NCBI GenBank assembly: GCA_036501365.1
Contig: DASYAL010000013.1
Location: 62,001-126,000, forward strand
DNA from: CAIKMD01 sp036501365
GTDB lineage: Bacteria; Pseudomonadota; Alphaproteobacteria; ATCC43930; CGMCC-115725
Length of the DNA: 64,000 bases
Direction: 5' to 3'
Part shown: positions 18,444-27,058 of the stretch, piece after piece
Position numbering within the stretch: position 1 is the stretch's first letter
Layout of the letters: every line of letters begins with the position of its first letter
Program-made: the position numbers and the translations under genes
Notes under the pieces: generated by a model
Seen by the model: the letters and a program-made list of their open reading frames with translations, nothing else
Database searches by the model: none
Told to the model about the DNA's origin: nothing

Positions 18444-19376
18444 TCACGGCTCGTTGCGGCTCGCGGCGATCGGCGCCCCCGCAAGCTGCTTGTCCGCCGG
18501 CACATTGAAGGTCCATTCGGAGAAGATCTCGGGCGTGAACTGATGGGTGCGCGGCTTCCATTTCGCAGTCACCACATCCTCATCCGCCGCGTATTCCGCG
18601 GCGCCGCCCAGCGGGCTCTTGAAATACCAGAAGCAGGCCGAGGAGATATAGTGCCGGCCCGGTCCCGCCTCAGTTTCCCAGCCGCGCCGCGCGATGAACT
18701 GACCGCCGCCGATTACCTCGTGAACGTCGCGCACCTTGAAGGCGATATGATTAAAATGGCAGCGCCCATCCTGGGCGTTGAGCAGGAACAGGTGATGATG
18801 ATTGCCCGCCGGTGCAGCGCGCAGGAAGACGGCGCGGCCGGCATAACGGTCGGAGAGGCGAAAGCCAAGCCGCTTCACGTAGAAGCTCTCGACTTTCTTC
18901 ATGTCGGGCACGCCGATGACGACGTGGCTGATCTCCTGCGGCCTCGCCCGCACATAGTAAGTGGTCGGCTTGTCGATGCGGCCCGGAGCGCCCGGTGTGT
19001 TGAAGCCGAGCGGCTTGGCTTTGAGCTTCACCCGCTTGGTCACGCGAAACGCGATCGCCATGCCGCCGTCGTCGACGGTATGCAGCGTACCGTCGCGGTC
19101 GATGCGGACATTGCGGTCGCGCGCGAGCTCGCGGCGAACGGCATCGAGCGCGCGCTTGCTGTCGACGCCCCACAGAATCTCGCGCAAGGTCGAGCCCGGC
19201 TCGACCGCCGGCGGCAGTTCGGGCGCATCGAGTGGCCGGATGCGCACTTCGGCACGGTTGGCACAGTGATAGAGTCCGGCGCCGGCGCGTGTCACGCCCC
19301 AATCCTCGAGGAAGCGGGTCGCCTCCACGACATCCGCGACGCCGAAGGTGACGGCATCGATGCCAGTAATGGTCAT
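18444..19376 (-). CDS. Type I extradiol dioxygenase-like VOC protein
   Basis: A 310-residue protein with two VOC modules. The C-terminal module carries the complete type I extradiol pattern: iron ligands His151 (ISHVVIGV), His210 (FNHIAFKV) and Glu261 (GAAEYAAD), and second-sphere His195, His242 (GRHYISS) and Tyr251. Numbering and spacing follow the BphC/HsaC class almost exactly (146, 210, 260, 195, 241, 250). A ring-cleaving dioxygenase is therefore more likely than a glyoxalase. It diverges from a flavin-dependent hydroxylase (19430) with 53 bases between, which would supply a catechol. The aromatic substrate is unknown. Confidence 0.8.
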   Translation of the reverse strand: MTITGIDAVTFGVADVVEATRFLEDWGVTRAGAGLYHCANRAEVRIRPLDAPELPPAVEPGSTLREILWGVDSKRALDAVRRELARDRNVRIDRDGTLHTVDDGGMAIAFRVTKRVKLKAKPLGFNTPGAPGRIDKPTTYYVRARPQEISHVVIGVPDMKKVESFYVKRLGFRLSDRYAGRAVFLRAAPAGNHHHLFLLNAQDGRCHFNHIAFKVRDVHEVIGGGQFIARRGWETEAGPGRHYISSACFWYFKSPLGGAAEYAADEDVVTAKWKPRTHQFTPEIFSEWTFNVPADKQLAGAPIAASRNEP

Positions 19377-19429
19377 AAGCTCGGGCTCCCAGCTAGGATG
19401 ATGGCGCGAACTTACTCGGCGGCCTTCCC

Positions 19430-20614
19430 ATGACGCAACCGATCCCGACCGCTGATACGCTGGTCGAAAACGCGCAGGCGATGGTGCCGGCGCTCCGCCA
19501 GCGCGCCGCCGCCACCGAGGCGCGGCGGCGCATCGGCAAGGAGAGCGCGCAGGAATTCCGCGATGCCGGCTTTTTCCGCGTGCTGCAGCCGAAATCGCAT
19601 GGCGGCTACGAACTGCCTTTTGGCACGCATATGCGCATTGCCGCCGAGCTCGGCCGCGGCTGCGCCTCGAGCGCCTGGATCGCGAGCGTGGTCGCGGTCC
19701 ATTCCTGGATCGTCGGCATGTTCCCGCGCGAGGCGCAGGACGATGTCTGGAGCGCGGACAATGCGGCGCTGGTCGCGACTTCGTTCTTGCCCGCCGGCGC
19801 CAAGGCCGAACGCGTCGGCAACGGCATCATGCTCAGCGGCCGCTGGAAATTCTCGAGCGGCCTCGATCTTTGCCACTGGGCGATCCCGCTGATCGAGCTG
19901 CCGGCGCACGATTCCGGCGGCAAGAGCGAGCTCGGGCTCGCGCTTATCCCTTTGAGCGACTGCAAGACCGAGGACACCTGGTACACGTCGAGCCTCGCCG
20001 GCACCGGCAGCAACGATTTCACCTGCGAGAGCCTGTTCGTGCCCGAGCATCGAGTGATCGCCGTGAGCGCGCTGCGCGGCGGCGACACGCCGGGCTCGGC
20101 GGTCAATCCCGGGCCGCTCTATCGTCTGCCACTCTGGACCTTCTTCCCCTTCGCACTGATCGGCGCCGGCCTCGGCGCGGCGAAGGGTGCGCTCGAGCTG
20201 GTGGTCGACGGCCTCACCAACCGCAAGTCGATCGCTCAGGTGAAGATCGCCGAGCAACAAAGCGTCCAGCTGCGCGTCGCCCGCGCCACGGCGCAGATCA
20301 ACGCCGCTGAGGCGTTGCTGCTGCAGGACCTGCAAACCGTGAACCACGACGCCGCGGCAGGCGCCATCCCCGATATGCCGCAGCGGCTACGCTATCGCCT
20401 CGATCTCAGCTATGCGATCGAGCTCTGCGTGCAAGCAATCGACACGCTCTATCCGCTGCTCGGCGGGCGCGGCCTGGTCGCGACTGATCCGGTGCAGCGC
20501 GCCTGGCGCGACGTGCATGCGGTCGCGCAGCACATCGCCCTTGTCTGGGACGTGACCGCCGGACTTTACGGCGCGGTGCGCTTGGGCTTTCCCTGCGCCG
20601 ATCCGAAGATTTGA
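19430..20614 (+). CDS. Acyl-CoA dehydrogenase-fold flavin monooxygenase (HsaA/HpaB-C2 type)
   Basis: A 394-residue protein with the acyl-CoA dehydrogenase fold but the signature of group D flavin monooxygenases (HsaA, the C2 component of p-hydroxyphenylacetate hydroxylase, DszC). The N-terminal helices end in GGYELPF; GRWKFSSGLDLCHWA and GTGSNDF line the flavin site; LYPLLGGRGLVATDPVQRAWRDVHAVAQH lies near the C-terminus. These enzymes take reduced flavin from a separate reductase and ortho-hydroxylate phenols. No reductase is adjacent. The gene pairs with the divergent extradiol-type gene, as HsaA pairs with HsaC in steroid ring cleavage. A different phenol is likely here. Confidence 0.75.
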   Translation: MTQPIPTADTLVENAQAMVPALRQRAAATEARRRIGKESAQEFRDAGFFRVLQPKSHGGYELPFGTHMRIAAELGRGCASSAWIASVVAVHSWIVGMFPREAQDDVWSADNAALVATSFLPAGAKAERVGNGIMLSGRWKFSSGLDLCHWAIPLIELPAHDSGGKSELGLALIPLSDCKTEDTWYTSSLAGTGSNDFTCESLFVPEHRVIAVSALRGGDTPGSAVNPGPLYRLPLWTFFPFALIGAGLGAAKGALELVVDGLTNRKSIAQVKIAEQQSVQLRVARATAQINAAEALLLQDLQTVNHDAAAGAIPDMPQRLRYRLDLSYAIELCVQAIDTLYPLLGGRGLVATDPVQRAWRDVHAVAQHIALVWDVTAGLYGAVRLGFPCADPKI

Positions 20615-20631
20615 CGAATAGGAGGAATGAC

Positions 20632-22335
20632 ATGACGGACCGCTACGAGATGGTCGTCGACACCGATATCGGCATTCCAATGCGCGACGGCGCGGTGCTG
20701 CGGGCGAATTTCTATCATCCGAAGGCCGAGGGGAAGTTCCCGGTGCTGATGACCTTCGGACCGTATGGCAAGGACGTGCCGCTTAAGGAATTCATGGCGG
20801 AGGCGTGGGAGACGCTGGAAAAATTCTATCCCGAAATCCTGCAAGCATCATCGTGCCGGCACCTGGTCTTCGAGACGCCCGATCCCGAATGCTTCGTACC
20901 CGACGGCTATATCGTCATCAAGGTCGACAGCCGCGGCGCCGGCAAATCGCCGGGGCGGTTGTCCCCAAACTCGGCTGAGGAATTCCGCGACTTCTACGAC
21001 GCGATCGAATGGGCCGGTGTGCAGCCCTGGTCGAACGGCAAGGTCGGGCTGCTCGGCATCTCCTATTACGCCGCCGGCCAGTGGAGCGTCGCGGCAATGA
21101 AGCCGCCGCATCTCGCCGCGCTCCTGCCGTGGCAAGGCACCTACGATTTCTACCGCGACCGCACCCGCGCCGACGGCATCTTCGCTGGCGGTTTCCTCGG
21201 CCGCTGGTGGCAAAATTCGGTGCTGCGCAATCAGCACGGTAATCCGAAATCGCCCTATCACGATCTCTATGGCTCCGGCCGCACCACGGGCAGCGAGAGC
21301 CTGACGGAAGAGCAGCTCGCGGTGAACCGCGCCGACTATCTCGGCGATCTCCTCAAGCATCCGCTGAACGATGCCTGGTACCAGTCGCGCACGCCCGATG
21401 TGCGGAAGATCGATCTGCCGACGCTGGTGGTCGCGAATTGGGGCGGGCTCGGCCTCCATCTGCGCGGCACCGTCGGCGGCTTCGTCGATATCGCCTCAAA
21501 GGAGAAATGGCTGAAGGTGCAGGGCGGCTCGTATTTCCACACCTTCCTTCAGCCGCAGAACGTCGCGCTGCAAAAGCGCTTCTTCGACAAATATTTGAAG
21601 GGCCTCGATAACGGCTGGGAGAAGGAGCCGAAGGTCGAGGTACAGATCCGCGCGCCCGGCGACAAGATCAAGCGCAATGCGCAAAGCACGCGCTGGCCCC
21701 TTGCCGAAGCCAAGCATGTGAAATTCTATCTCGATGCCGGCGCCAAGACGCTCGGCACTGCGGCACCCACTGCTGCAAGCGCGAGCTATCCGTCGCTGAC
21801 TCAAGGCGTCAGCTTCACGACCGCGAAGTTCGACAAAGACACCGAGATCGTTGGGCCGGCGATGCTGAAGCTCTTCGTCTCCTCGAGCACCGCCGATATG
21901 GATATCTTCGCGACGCTTTGCGCCTTCGACCCCGACGGCAAGGAGATGACCTTCATCGGCGCGCCCGAGCGCTTCTGCCCGGTAACGCAAGGCTGGCTGC
22001 GCGTGTCACAGCGCAAGACAGACCCGGCACGCTCGAACGACTACTTCCCTTATCATCCGCATGACGAGAAGCAGCCGCTGACGCCGAACGAGGTCTACGA
22101 GGTCGAGGTCGAGATCTGGCCACTTGGGCTTTACCTGCCGAAAGGCTCGACCTTGAAGCTGATCGTCGCCGGCACCGATTTCGTGCGGCCGGGCTCGACG
22201 CCGCCGTTCCAGGGCGTCGCCTGGTTCACCCATAACGACCCGACCGACCGGCCGAAGACGTTATTCGACGCAACCAACACAATCCACACCGGCGGCGCGC
22301 GGCAATCCTATCTGCTGCTGCCGGTAATTTCGTAG
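20632..22335 (+). CDS. CocE/NonD-family hydrolase (S15 peptidase-like)
   Basis: A 567-residue alpha/beta hydrolase of the CocE family. Nucleophile Ser144 lies in LGISYYAAGQW, after VDSRGAGKSPG (oxyanion region). The C-terminal jelly-roll (about 400-560) includes TEIVGPAMLKLFVSSSTADMDIFATL and ends with the RPGSTPPFQG segment typical of the family. Members cleave esters or amides, from cocaine to beta-lactam side chains; no substrate can be read here. The ATG at 20632 follows AGGAGG. It is 17 bases after the flavin hydroxylase gene and likely cotranscribed. Its last 28 bases overlap the convergent desaturase gene. Confidence 0.88.
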   Translation: MTDRYEMVVDTDIGIPMRDGAVLRANFYHPKAEGKFPVLMTFGPYGKDVPLKEFMAEAWETLEKFYPEILQASSCRHLVFETPDPECFVPDGYIVIKVDSRGAGKSPGRLSPNSAEEFRDFYDAIEWAGVQPWSNGKVGLLGISYYAAGQWSVAAMKPPHLAALLPWQGTYDFYRDRTRADGIFAGGFLGRWWQNSVLRNQHGNPKSPYHDLYGSGRTTGSESLTEEQLAVNRADYLGDLLKHPLNDAWYQSRTPDVRKIDLPTLVVANWGGLGLHLRGTVGGFVDIASKEKWLKVQGGSYFHTFLQPQNVALQKRFFDKYLKGLDNGWEKEPKVEVQIRAPGDKIKRNAQSTRWPLAEAKHVKFYLDAGAKTLGTAAPTAASASYPSLTQGVSFTTAKFDKDTEIVGPAMLKLFVSSSTADMDIFATLCAFDPDGKEMTFIGAPERFCPVTQGWLRVSQRKTDPARSNDYFPYHPHDEKQPLTPNEVYEVEVEIWPLGLYLPKGSTLKLIVAGTDFVRPGSTPPFQGVAWFTHNDPTDRPKTLFDATNTIHTGGARQSYLLLPVIS

Positions 22336-23438
22336 AGCGAGACGGTCTCAGGGCCGCACAACCCGGGACTGCCGGATTTTGGCGCAGGATATTTGTGGTC
22401 GAAGGCCGTACCGGCCTGTCGGAAAGACACGAGCTTGCGCCGATTTTCGTCCCACAATGCCAGCCGTAGGGACTTGACGCTGGCCCATAGCGTAACCCGC
22501 TTGGCGCGCTGGAACTCCGGATTGTCATCAAAACAGGCGCGCAAGCGGTAATTGGGTACTTTGCTCGCGAGGTGATGAATGTGATGAAATCCGATTGAGC
22601 CCGTTAGCCAGTGAAGAAACCGCGGCAGATCGTAGTACGAGCTTCCCTCGATGGCGGCGATGCGAAAGTCCCAGGTCGCGGAGTCCGCCCAGTAGGTGTC
22701 GGGGAATTGATGCTGGATATAAAAGAACCACACGCCGACTGATGTCGCCAGGAGAAGGACCGCCGACCACGCGAGCAAAAACGGACCGGGCCCGATGATC
22801 ACCGAGAGGCTGGCGGCGCTGATCGCCGCCGCGACATCGGTCCCGATAATGCTGAGCCAATCGCGAAGCGGATGGCCAAGCGGAACACGATAACGGACCA
22901 GCAGAAGATAGGCCGGTCCAAGGCCGAAAAGCACCAGCGGATGACGATACATCCGATAGAGAAATTTTTTCATCTTCGATCGCGACCGGTATTCGCGCAC
23001 GGTTAGCGTCGTTACGTCGCCCGTTCCGCGTTGGTCGAGATTGCCCGACGTCGCGTGATGAAGGGCGTGGGCACGCCGCCACGCCCAAAAGGGCATCATC
23101 GTCAAAATGCTGAGGGCGAGCCCGAGCATTTCGTTCGTGCGGCGGGTCTTGAAGAAAGAACCATGTCCACAATCGTGCTGGATGATAAACAGGCGTACGA
23201 GAAAGATGGAAGCCGGGAGCACGAGCGGCAATGCATACCACAAATCGTGGCTGATCGCATAAACCAGCGCAGCCATATTGGCGAGAAACGCCACCGAGGT
23301 CGTGAGAAGCTGACGAAGCGCACGACGCCCGTCGGGCTTGCAATAAGGTGCCAAGCGCTTCTGCCAGGAAAGACCGGGTGATGCGTACGGAGGCAAAACG
23401 GAACTTGCGGCCATATCTGTCGCGCGCGATTCGGCCAT
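22308..23438 (-). CDS. Fatty acid desaturase (membrane di-iron)
   Basis: A 376-residue integral membrane desaturase. The three histidine boxes are present: HDCGH (88-92), HALHH (124-128) and HHIHH near residue 285, set between hydrophobic segments. The arrangement matches acyl-lipid omega-6/delta-12-type desaturases. I place the start at 23438, where GAGGAA precedes the ATG. A start nine codons upstream would sit against the hairpin that follows the cold-shock gene. It is a housekeeping-type gene among catabolic ones, probably for membrane fluidity, with the cold-shock gene next to it. Its 3' end overlaps the CocE gene tail to tail. Confidence 0.88.
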   Translation of the reverse strand: MAESRATDMAASSVLPPYASPGLSWQKRLAPYCKPDGRRALRQLLTTSVAFLANMAALVYAISHDLWYALPLVLPASIFLVRLFIIQHDCGHGSFFKTRRTNEMLGLALSILTMMPFWAWRRAHALHHATSGNLDQRGTGDVTTLTVREYRSRSKMKKFLYRMYRHPLVLFGLGPAYLLLVRYRVPLGHPLRDWLSIIGTDVAAAISAASLSVIIGPGPFLLAWSAVLLLATSVGVWFFYIQHQFPDTYWADSATWDFRIAAIEGSSYYDLPRFLHWLTGSIGFHHIHHLASKVPNYRLRACFDDNPEFQRAKRVTLWASVKSLRLALWDENRRKLVSFRQAGTAFDHKYPAPKSGSPGLCGPETVSLYEITGSSR

Positions 23439-23472
23439 CGCCAGCGTTCCTCGTCGCGTCGTCATTGGAAAT

Positions 23473-23494
23473 CGGGGCGGCCAAAGCCGCCCCG
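23473..23494 (-). terminator. Hairpin downstream of the cold-shock gene
   Basis: A perfect 9-bp stem, CGGGGCGGC and GCCGCCCCG, with a 4-base loop, begins 8 bases beyond the cold-shock stop. On the minus strand it is followed only by ATTTCC, so it lacks a proper U-tract. It may be a partial terminator or an RNA-stabilising hairpin that separates the cold-shock gene from the desaturase gene. Confidence 0.5.
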
Positions 23495-23501
23495 AACCCG
23501 T

Positions 23502-23708
23502 TCAGGCGTTCTTCAGATTGACGGCCGAAACTTTGCCTTGCTGGCCGCGCTCGATCTCGAAACTGACCTTCTGGCCTTCATTGAGACTGCCGAGGCCGGA
23601 AACTTCGACTGCCGAAATGTGCACGAAGACGTCTTTCGCGCCATCATCCGGCTGGATAAAGCCATAACCCTTTTGCGAATTGAACCATTTGACTGTACCG
23701 ACGGACAT
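23502..23708 (-). CDS. cspA: Cold-shock domain protein
   Basis: A 68-residue single cold-shock domain. RNP1 reads KGYGFIQPDD and RNP2 reads DVFVHISAVE, both intact. The family binds single-stranded nucleic acid and acts as an RNA chaperone. GGAGGGACTCAA precedes the ATG. The gene has its own 170-base upstream region, as is usual for genes controlled through a long 5' leader. I cannot tell whether this copy is cold-inducible. Confidence 0.95.
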   Translation of the reverse strand: MSVGTVKWFNSQKGYGFIQPDDGAKDVFVHISAVEVSGLGSLNEGQKVSFEIERGQQGKVSAVNLKNA

Positions 23709-23879
23709 TTGAGTCCCTCCATAACGATGTGCCGCAGCACGGCGTGCTGCGGGTCAATGTAGGATCTGGACGGGACCGGAATCTGGCTCGCTTGAGCGTA
23801 ATGACAGGCCGAGCCATATCGATTGACGCATTCAATATGGACCTGGCCACAAAATAATCAAGCCATCTCCGCAGCGAGG

Positions 23880-24710
23880 TTAATTATCTCGCTTGTACTC
23901 GCCGAGGCCGGGGCGATAAGTCTTCTTGTCGAGGAACTCCGACATGCCGGTGGCGCGGCCCTTCTCGGGATCAACGACGCGGAGCTGGTCGCTTTTGGCC
24001 ATGAGATATTCCGCGGATTCGTCCCAGGTCATCTCGCCGACATATTTGAACGCGACCTTCGCCTGGCGCACGGCGGTCGGATTCTTCTTGAGAAGCATCT
24101 GTGCGACTTCCTTCGTTCGCGCATGGAGCTGCGCCTTCGGCACAGATTCGGTGACGACGCCGAGCTCGACGGCTTTCTTCCCGTCGAAGGTCTCACCGCT
24201 CATGATGTAATAGAGCGCCTTGCGGTAGTTCATCACCACAGACAGCACCTTCGAGACGTTGCCGCCAGGGATGATGCCCCAATTGACCTCGGACACGCCG
24301 AAAGTCGCCTCGTCGGCGGCGATCGCGATGTCGCAGGCGATCATCGGCGTGAAGGCGCCGCCGAAGCACCAGCCATTCACCATGGCGATGGTGGGCTTGT
24401 AATAGGTCAAGAGCCGCCGCCACTGCCAGGTCGCCGCCGTCCGATAAACCTGGAGACGTTTCCACTGGGCCACATCGTCCGTCGCGCGGAAATATTCCTT
24501 GAGATCCATGCCGGCTGACCACGCATCGCCGGCGCCAGTGATCACGACAACGCCGCAGCGCTCATCGCCTTCGAGAGCATCGAGCGTCGTCAGCATCTCG
24601 GCATTGAGATCGGGGCTCATCGCATTGCGTTTCTCCGGCCGGTTGAGCGCGACGAAGGCGATGCCGTTGTCGAATTCGACGGTGACATTCTTGCCCCATG
24701 GATCGGACAT
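23880..24710 (-). CDS. Hydroxycinnamoyl-CoA hydratase-lyase (HCHL/Ech) homologue 1
   Basis: A 276-residue crotonase-fold protein, the same length as Pseudomonas HCHL, which turns feruloyl- or 4-coumaroyl-CoA into vanillin or 4-hydroxybenzaldehyde plus acetyl-CoA. It has the family stretches LNRPEKRNAMSP, GMDLKEYF, KPTIAMVNGWCFGG, SEVNWGIIPGG and KTYRPGLGEYK. Catalytic Glu (HCHL Glu143) is Glu141 and Trp146 is Trp144. Tyr75, which contacts the phenol, is kept as Tyr73. Ser123 is Thr121 and phenol-binding Tyr239 is Met237. The reaction type is well supported but the ring pattern of the substrate may differ. The two-subunit acyl-CoA dehydrogenase lies directly upstream. Confidence 0.85.
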   Translation of the reverse strand: MSDPWGKNVTVEFDNGIAFVALNRPEKRNAMSPDLNAEMLTTLDALEGDERCGVVVITGAGDAWSAGMDLKEYFRATDDVAQWKRLQVYRTAATWQWRRLLTYYKPTIAMVNGWCFGGAFTPMIACDIAIAADEATFGVSEVNWGIIPGGNVSKVLSVVMNYRKALYYIMSGETFDGKKAVELGVVTESVPKAQLHARTKEVAQMLLKKNPTAVRQAKVAFKYVGEMTWDESAEYLMAKSDQLRVVDPEKGRATGMSEFLDKKTYRPGLGEYKRDN

Positions 24711-24739
24711 GGACCTACTCTCTTTCGCTGTTCGGTTAA

Positions 24740-25777
24740 TCAGAAATCTTGGCTGAGCTGCCGCTCGGCGTAAAGCCGCTTGCGGCAGGCAATCGCATCG
24801 CCGCCGGCCGCCGCTAGCGCCATCGCGCGGCGGAAATAGAGACTCATATTGTGCTCGGCGGTATAGCCCATCGCGCCGTGGAGCTGGACGCATTCTTTCA
24901 CGGTCGTCATCGCCGTCTCGGCCGCATAGGATTTCGCGGCGAGCGCCGCAATCGCACGCCGCGCCGCGCCGGCCCGGCACGCTTCATAGAGCAGCGCGTG
25001 ACTTGCCTTGATGATGACGTAGAGCGAGGCGGCGCGGTGCTGCAATGCCTGAAAGCTGCCGATCGGCACGCCGAATTGCTTGCGATCCTTGAGGTACTGC
25101 ACCGTGATCGCCAGGGCCTCGTCGGCGAGCCCGACCAACAACGCGCTATAGCCGATGAGCGCAAGATCACGGCCGGCGTGGAACGCCTCTTGCGCCTGCG
25201 CGCGGCTCGCCAACACCGTCAGCGCCGCGGGATCTACGCCGTCGAATCGCAATCGCGTGATCGAGCCGCCGTCGACCGTGTCCTGCGTCTCGATCGCCAC
25301 GCCCTTCGTCTGACGCGGTACGGCGACCAGCTTGTTATCGATGAGCGCGAGGAACGCATCGGCGGCATGGCCATCGGACAGATAGCCCGTATAGGCCTGC
25401 GACGTCTCGTCCGCCTCGATCGGCATCACCACGGTCTTGCCGGCGATGAGATCGGCAAGCAGCGATGCGCCGGCCTTGCCGCTACGCGCGAGCATCACCG
25501 AGGCAGCGAGCGCCGGGACCAGCGGCTCGGGCATCAGCTTCTTGCCGGCATGTTCCAAGAGCAGCGCGATCTCGCGCGTGGCGAGGCCGGTGCCGCCCTG
25601 TGCTTCGGGCACCGCCGCACCAAGCCAGCCATGCGCCGCGAGCTTGCCCCAGGCATCGCGATCGAAGCTCAGCACGCCGGCCTGCAAGCGCCGCACCCGC
25701 GGCAACCCGCCGGCGCTCTCCATGAGATCGGCGATACCGTCGACGATATGGCGGTCGGTGTCTTTGAGCTTAAGCAT
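24740..25777 (-). CDS. Acyl-CoA dehydrogenase, small/non-classical subunit
   Basis: A 345-residue acyl-CoA dehydrogenase homologue. It keeps the C-terminal helical bundle (DRKQFGVPIGSFQALQHRAASLYV, VQLHGAMGYTAEHNMSLYFRRAMAL) but not the GGTxEIQR motif of classical enzymes. Its start lies inside the end of the next acyl-CoA dehydrogenase gene (8-base overlap), so the two are translated together. Such pairs form mixed tetramers, as in pimeloyl-CoA dehydrogenase PimC/PimD or steroid-side-chain FadE26/27. Next to HCHL, the likely job is to put the double bond into a saturated arylpropanoyl-CoA. That is inference. Confidence 0.82.
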   Translation of the reverse strand: MLKLKDTDRHIVDGIADLMESAGGLPRVRRLQAGVLSFDRDAWGKLAAHGWLGAAVPEAQGGTGLATREIALLLEHAGKKLMPEPLVPALAASVMLARSGKAGASLLADLIAGKTVVMPIEADETSQAYTGYLSDGHAADAFLALIDNKLVAVPRQTKGVAIETQDTVDGGSITRLRFDGVDPAALTVLASRAQAQEAFHAGRDLALIGYSALLVGLADEALAITVQYLKDRKQFGVPIGSFQALQHRAASLYVIIKASHALLYEACRAGAARRAIAALAAKSYAAETAMTTVKECVQLHGAMGYTAEHNMSLYFRRAMALAAAGGDAIACRKRLYAERQLSQDF

Positions 25778-26948
25778 TGCCGCCACCGCCTCCGGAGCCC
25801 GGGCGCGAAAGGCCGAGCGCACGCATTGCGATGATGCCGCGCTGGATCTCGTTGGTGCCGCCGCGGATCGAGAGCCGCCGCGATTGCAGAAACATGGTGC
25901 TGAAATCGGGCGTCGTCTCATCGCCGACAGGGGGCGCGCGCAGCGCCGCATGGGCGCCGCTGATCTCTTGCAGCACTTCGAACACGAATTGCGTCGCCTC
26001 GGCGCCATAGAGCTTGAGGCGCGAACTATCCTCGAATTCGGCCTCGCCGGCGGCTTGCGCCTCGAGCGCTTCGAGGAAGGCGGCTTCGAGCGCATAGACC
26101 TCGACCTCGGCCCGAGCGATGCGGTCGAGCATCCAAGGATCGCGATCGGCGCCGGTATAGCGTGCGGCTTGCTTCAGCCGGTAGAGCGCCCGCAACGCGT
26201 GGATCGGCGTGCCCGAGCGGATGCGCTCCTCTGCGAGCAGCGCCGTGCCGACCGCCCAGCCCTCACCAATCTTGCCGACGATGTTGGTGATCGGCACGAC
26301 GACATTGTCGAGGAACACCTCGCAGAGCTCGTCGTCGCCGGCGAGAGTGACGATGCCGCGCGGTGTCACGCCCGGCGTCTTGGCATCGACCAGCACCAGC
26401 GTGATCGAATCCCGCGCCTTGGGATCGGCGCCGGTGCGAACGAGAAGGTACAGCCAATCGGAATAGTGCGCGCCCGTGGTCCAGATCTTGTGGCCGTTGA
26501 TGACGAGCTTGTCGTCTTCGACGACGGCCTTGGTGCGGAGACTGCGCAGATCGGAGCCCGAGCCGGGCTCGGAATAGCCCTGCGCCCAGATCACCTCGCC
26601 GGTGCGGGCCTTGGCGAGATGCTGGCGCTTCTGTTCCTCGGTACCGTATCTCATGAGGATCGGGCTGATATGGGTGAGGCCTTGCGCCGGCAGGTCCGGT
26701 GCGCCGATCCGCGCCAGCTCTTCGATCAGGATCACCTGCTGCACCGGGCTCGCATCGATGCCGCCATGCTCGCGCGGCCAATGCGGCGCGGCCCAGCCCT
26801 TCTCGCCCAGCGTCCTGAACCAGCCCTTGAGCTCCGGCGGCGTCAAACGGTTGTTGGCATGGCGCAGCTCGCGCGGAAGATTGGCGTCGAGCCAGGCGCG
26901 CGCTTCGGCGCGGAACGCCTGTTCAGCCGGTGTCTCCTCCCGAAGCAT
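25770..26948 (-). CDS. Acyl-CoA dehydrogenase, large subunit
   Basis: A 392-residue FAD-dependent acyl-CoA dehydrogenase. It has WPREHGGIDASPVQQVIL, GYSEPGSGSDLRSLRT and INGHKIWTTGAHYSDW (flavin and substrate sites) and ends with IRGGTNEIQRGIIAMRALGL. That is the normal GGTxEIQR flavin-binding segment. It is PimC-like in length and layout, and pairs with the overlapping small-subunit gene. It heads a leftward three-gene operon (large subunit, small subunit, HCHL) and diverges from the SDR gene at 27059. Electrons would pass to ETF, which is not encoded here. Confidence 0.88.
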   Translation of the reverse strand: MLREETPAEQAFRAEARAWLDANLPRELRHANNRLTPPELKGWFRTLGEKGWAAPHWPREHGGIDASPVQQVILIEELARIGAPDLPAQGLTHISPILMRYGTEEQKRQHLAKARTGEVIWAQGYSEPGSGSDLRSLRTKAVVEDDKLVINGHKIWTTGAHYSDWLYLLVRTGADPKARDSITLVLVDAKTPGVTPRGIVTLAGDDELCEVFLDNVVVPITNIVGKIGEGWAVGTALLAEERIRSGTPIHALRALYRLKQAARYTGADRDPWMLDRIARAEVEVYALEAAFLEALEAQAAGEAEFEDSSRLKLYGAEATQFVFEVLQEISGAHAALRAPPVGDETTPDFSTMFLQSRRLSIRGGTNEIQRGIIAMRALGLSRPGSGGGGGNA

Positions 26949-27058
26949 GTTCTTGTCCCAAACGGTTTTAGGCGATGGCGACGAGATTAGCCCGACCCTA
27001 CGCGGTTGTCATGGCCAACGCCGTCGGATAAAGGAGCGCGCGGCGGGAGGAACGGAGA

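Noticed and set aside
23880..24710. Ordinary fatty-acid enoyl-CoA hydratase for the HCHL homologues
   Set aside because: Length, the MDLKE(Y/F)F segment, the SEVNWG catalytic region and the C-terminal RPGLGEYK or RPGLGNYE ending follow HCHL along the whole sequence.
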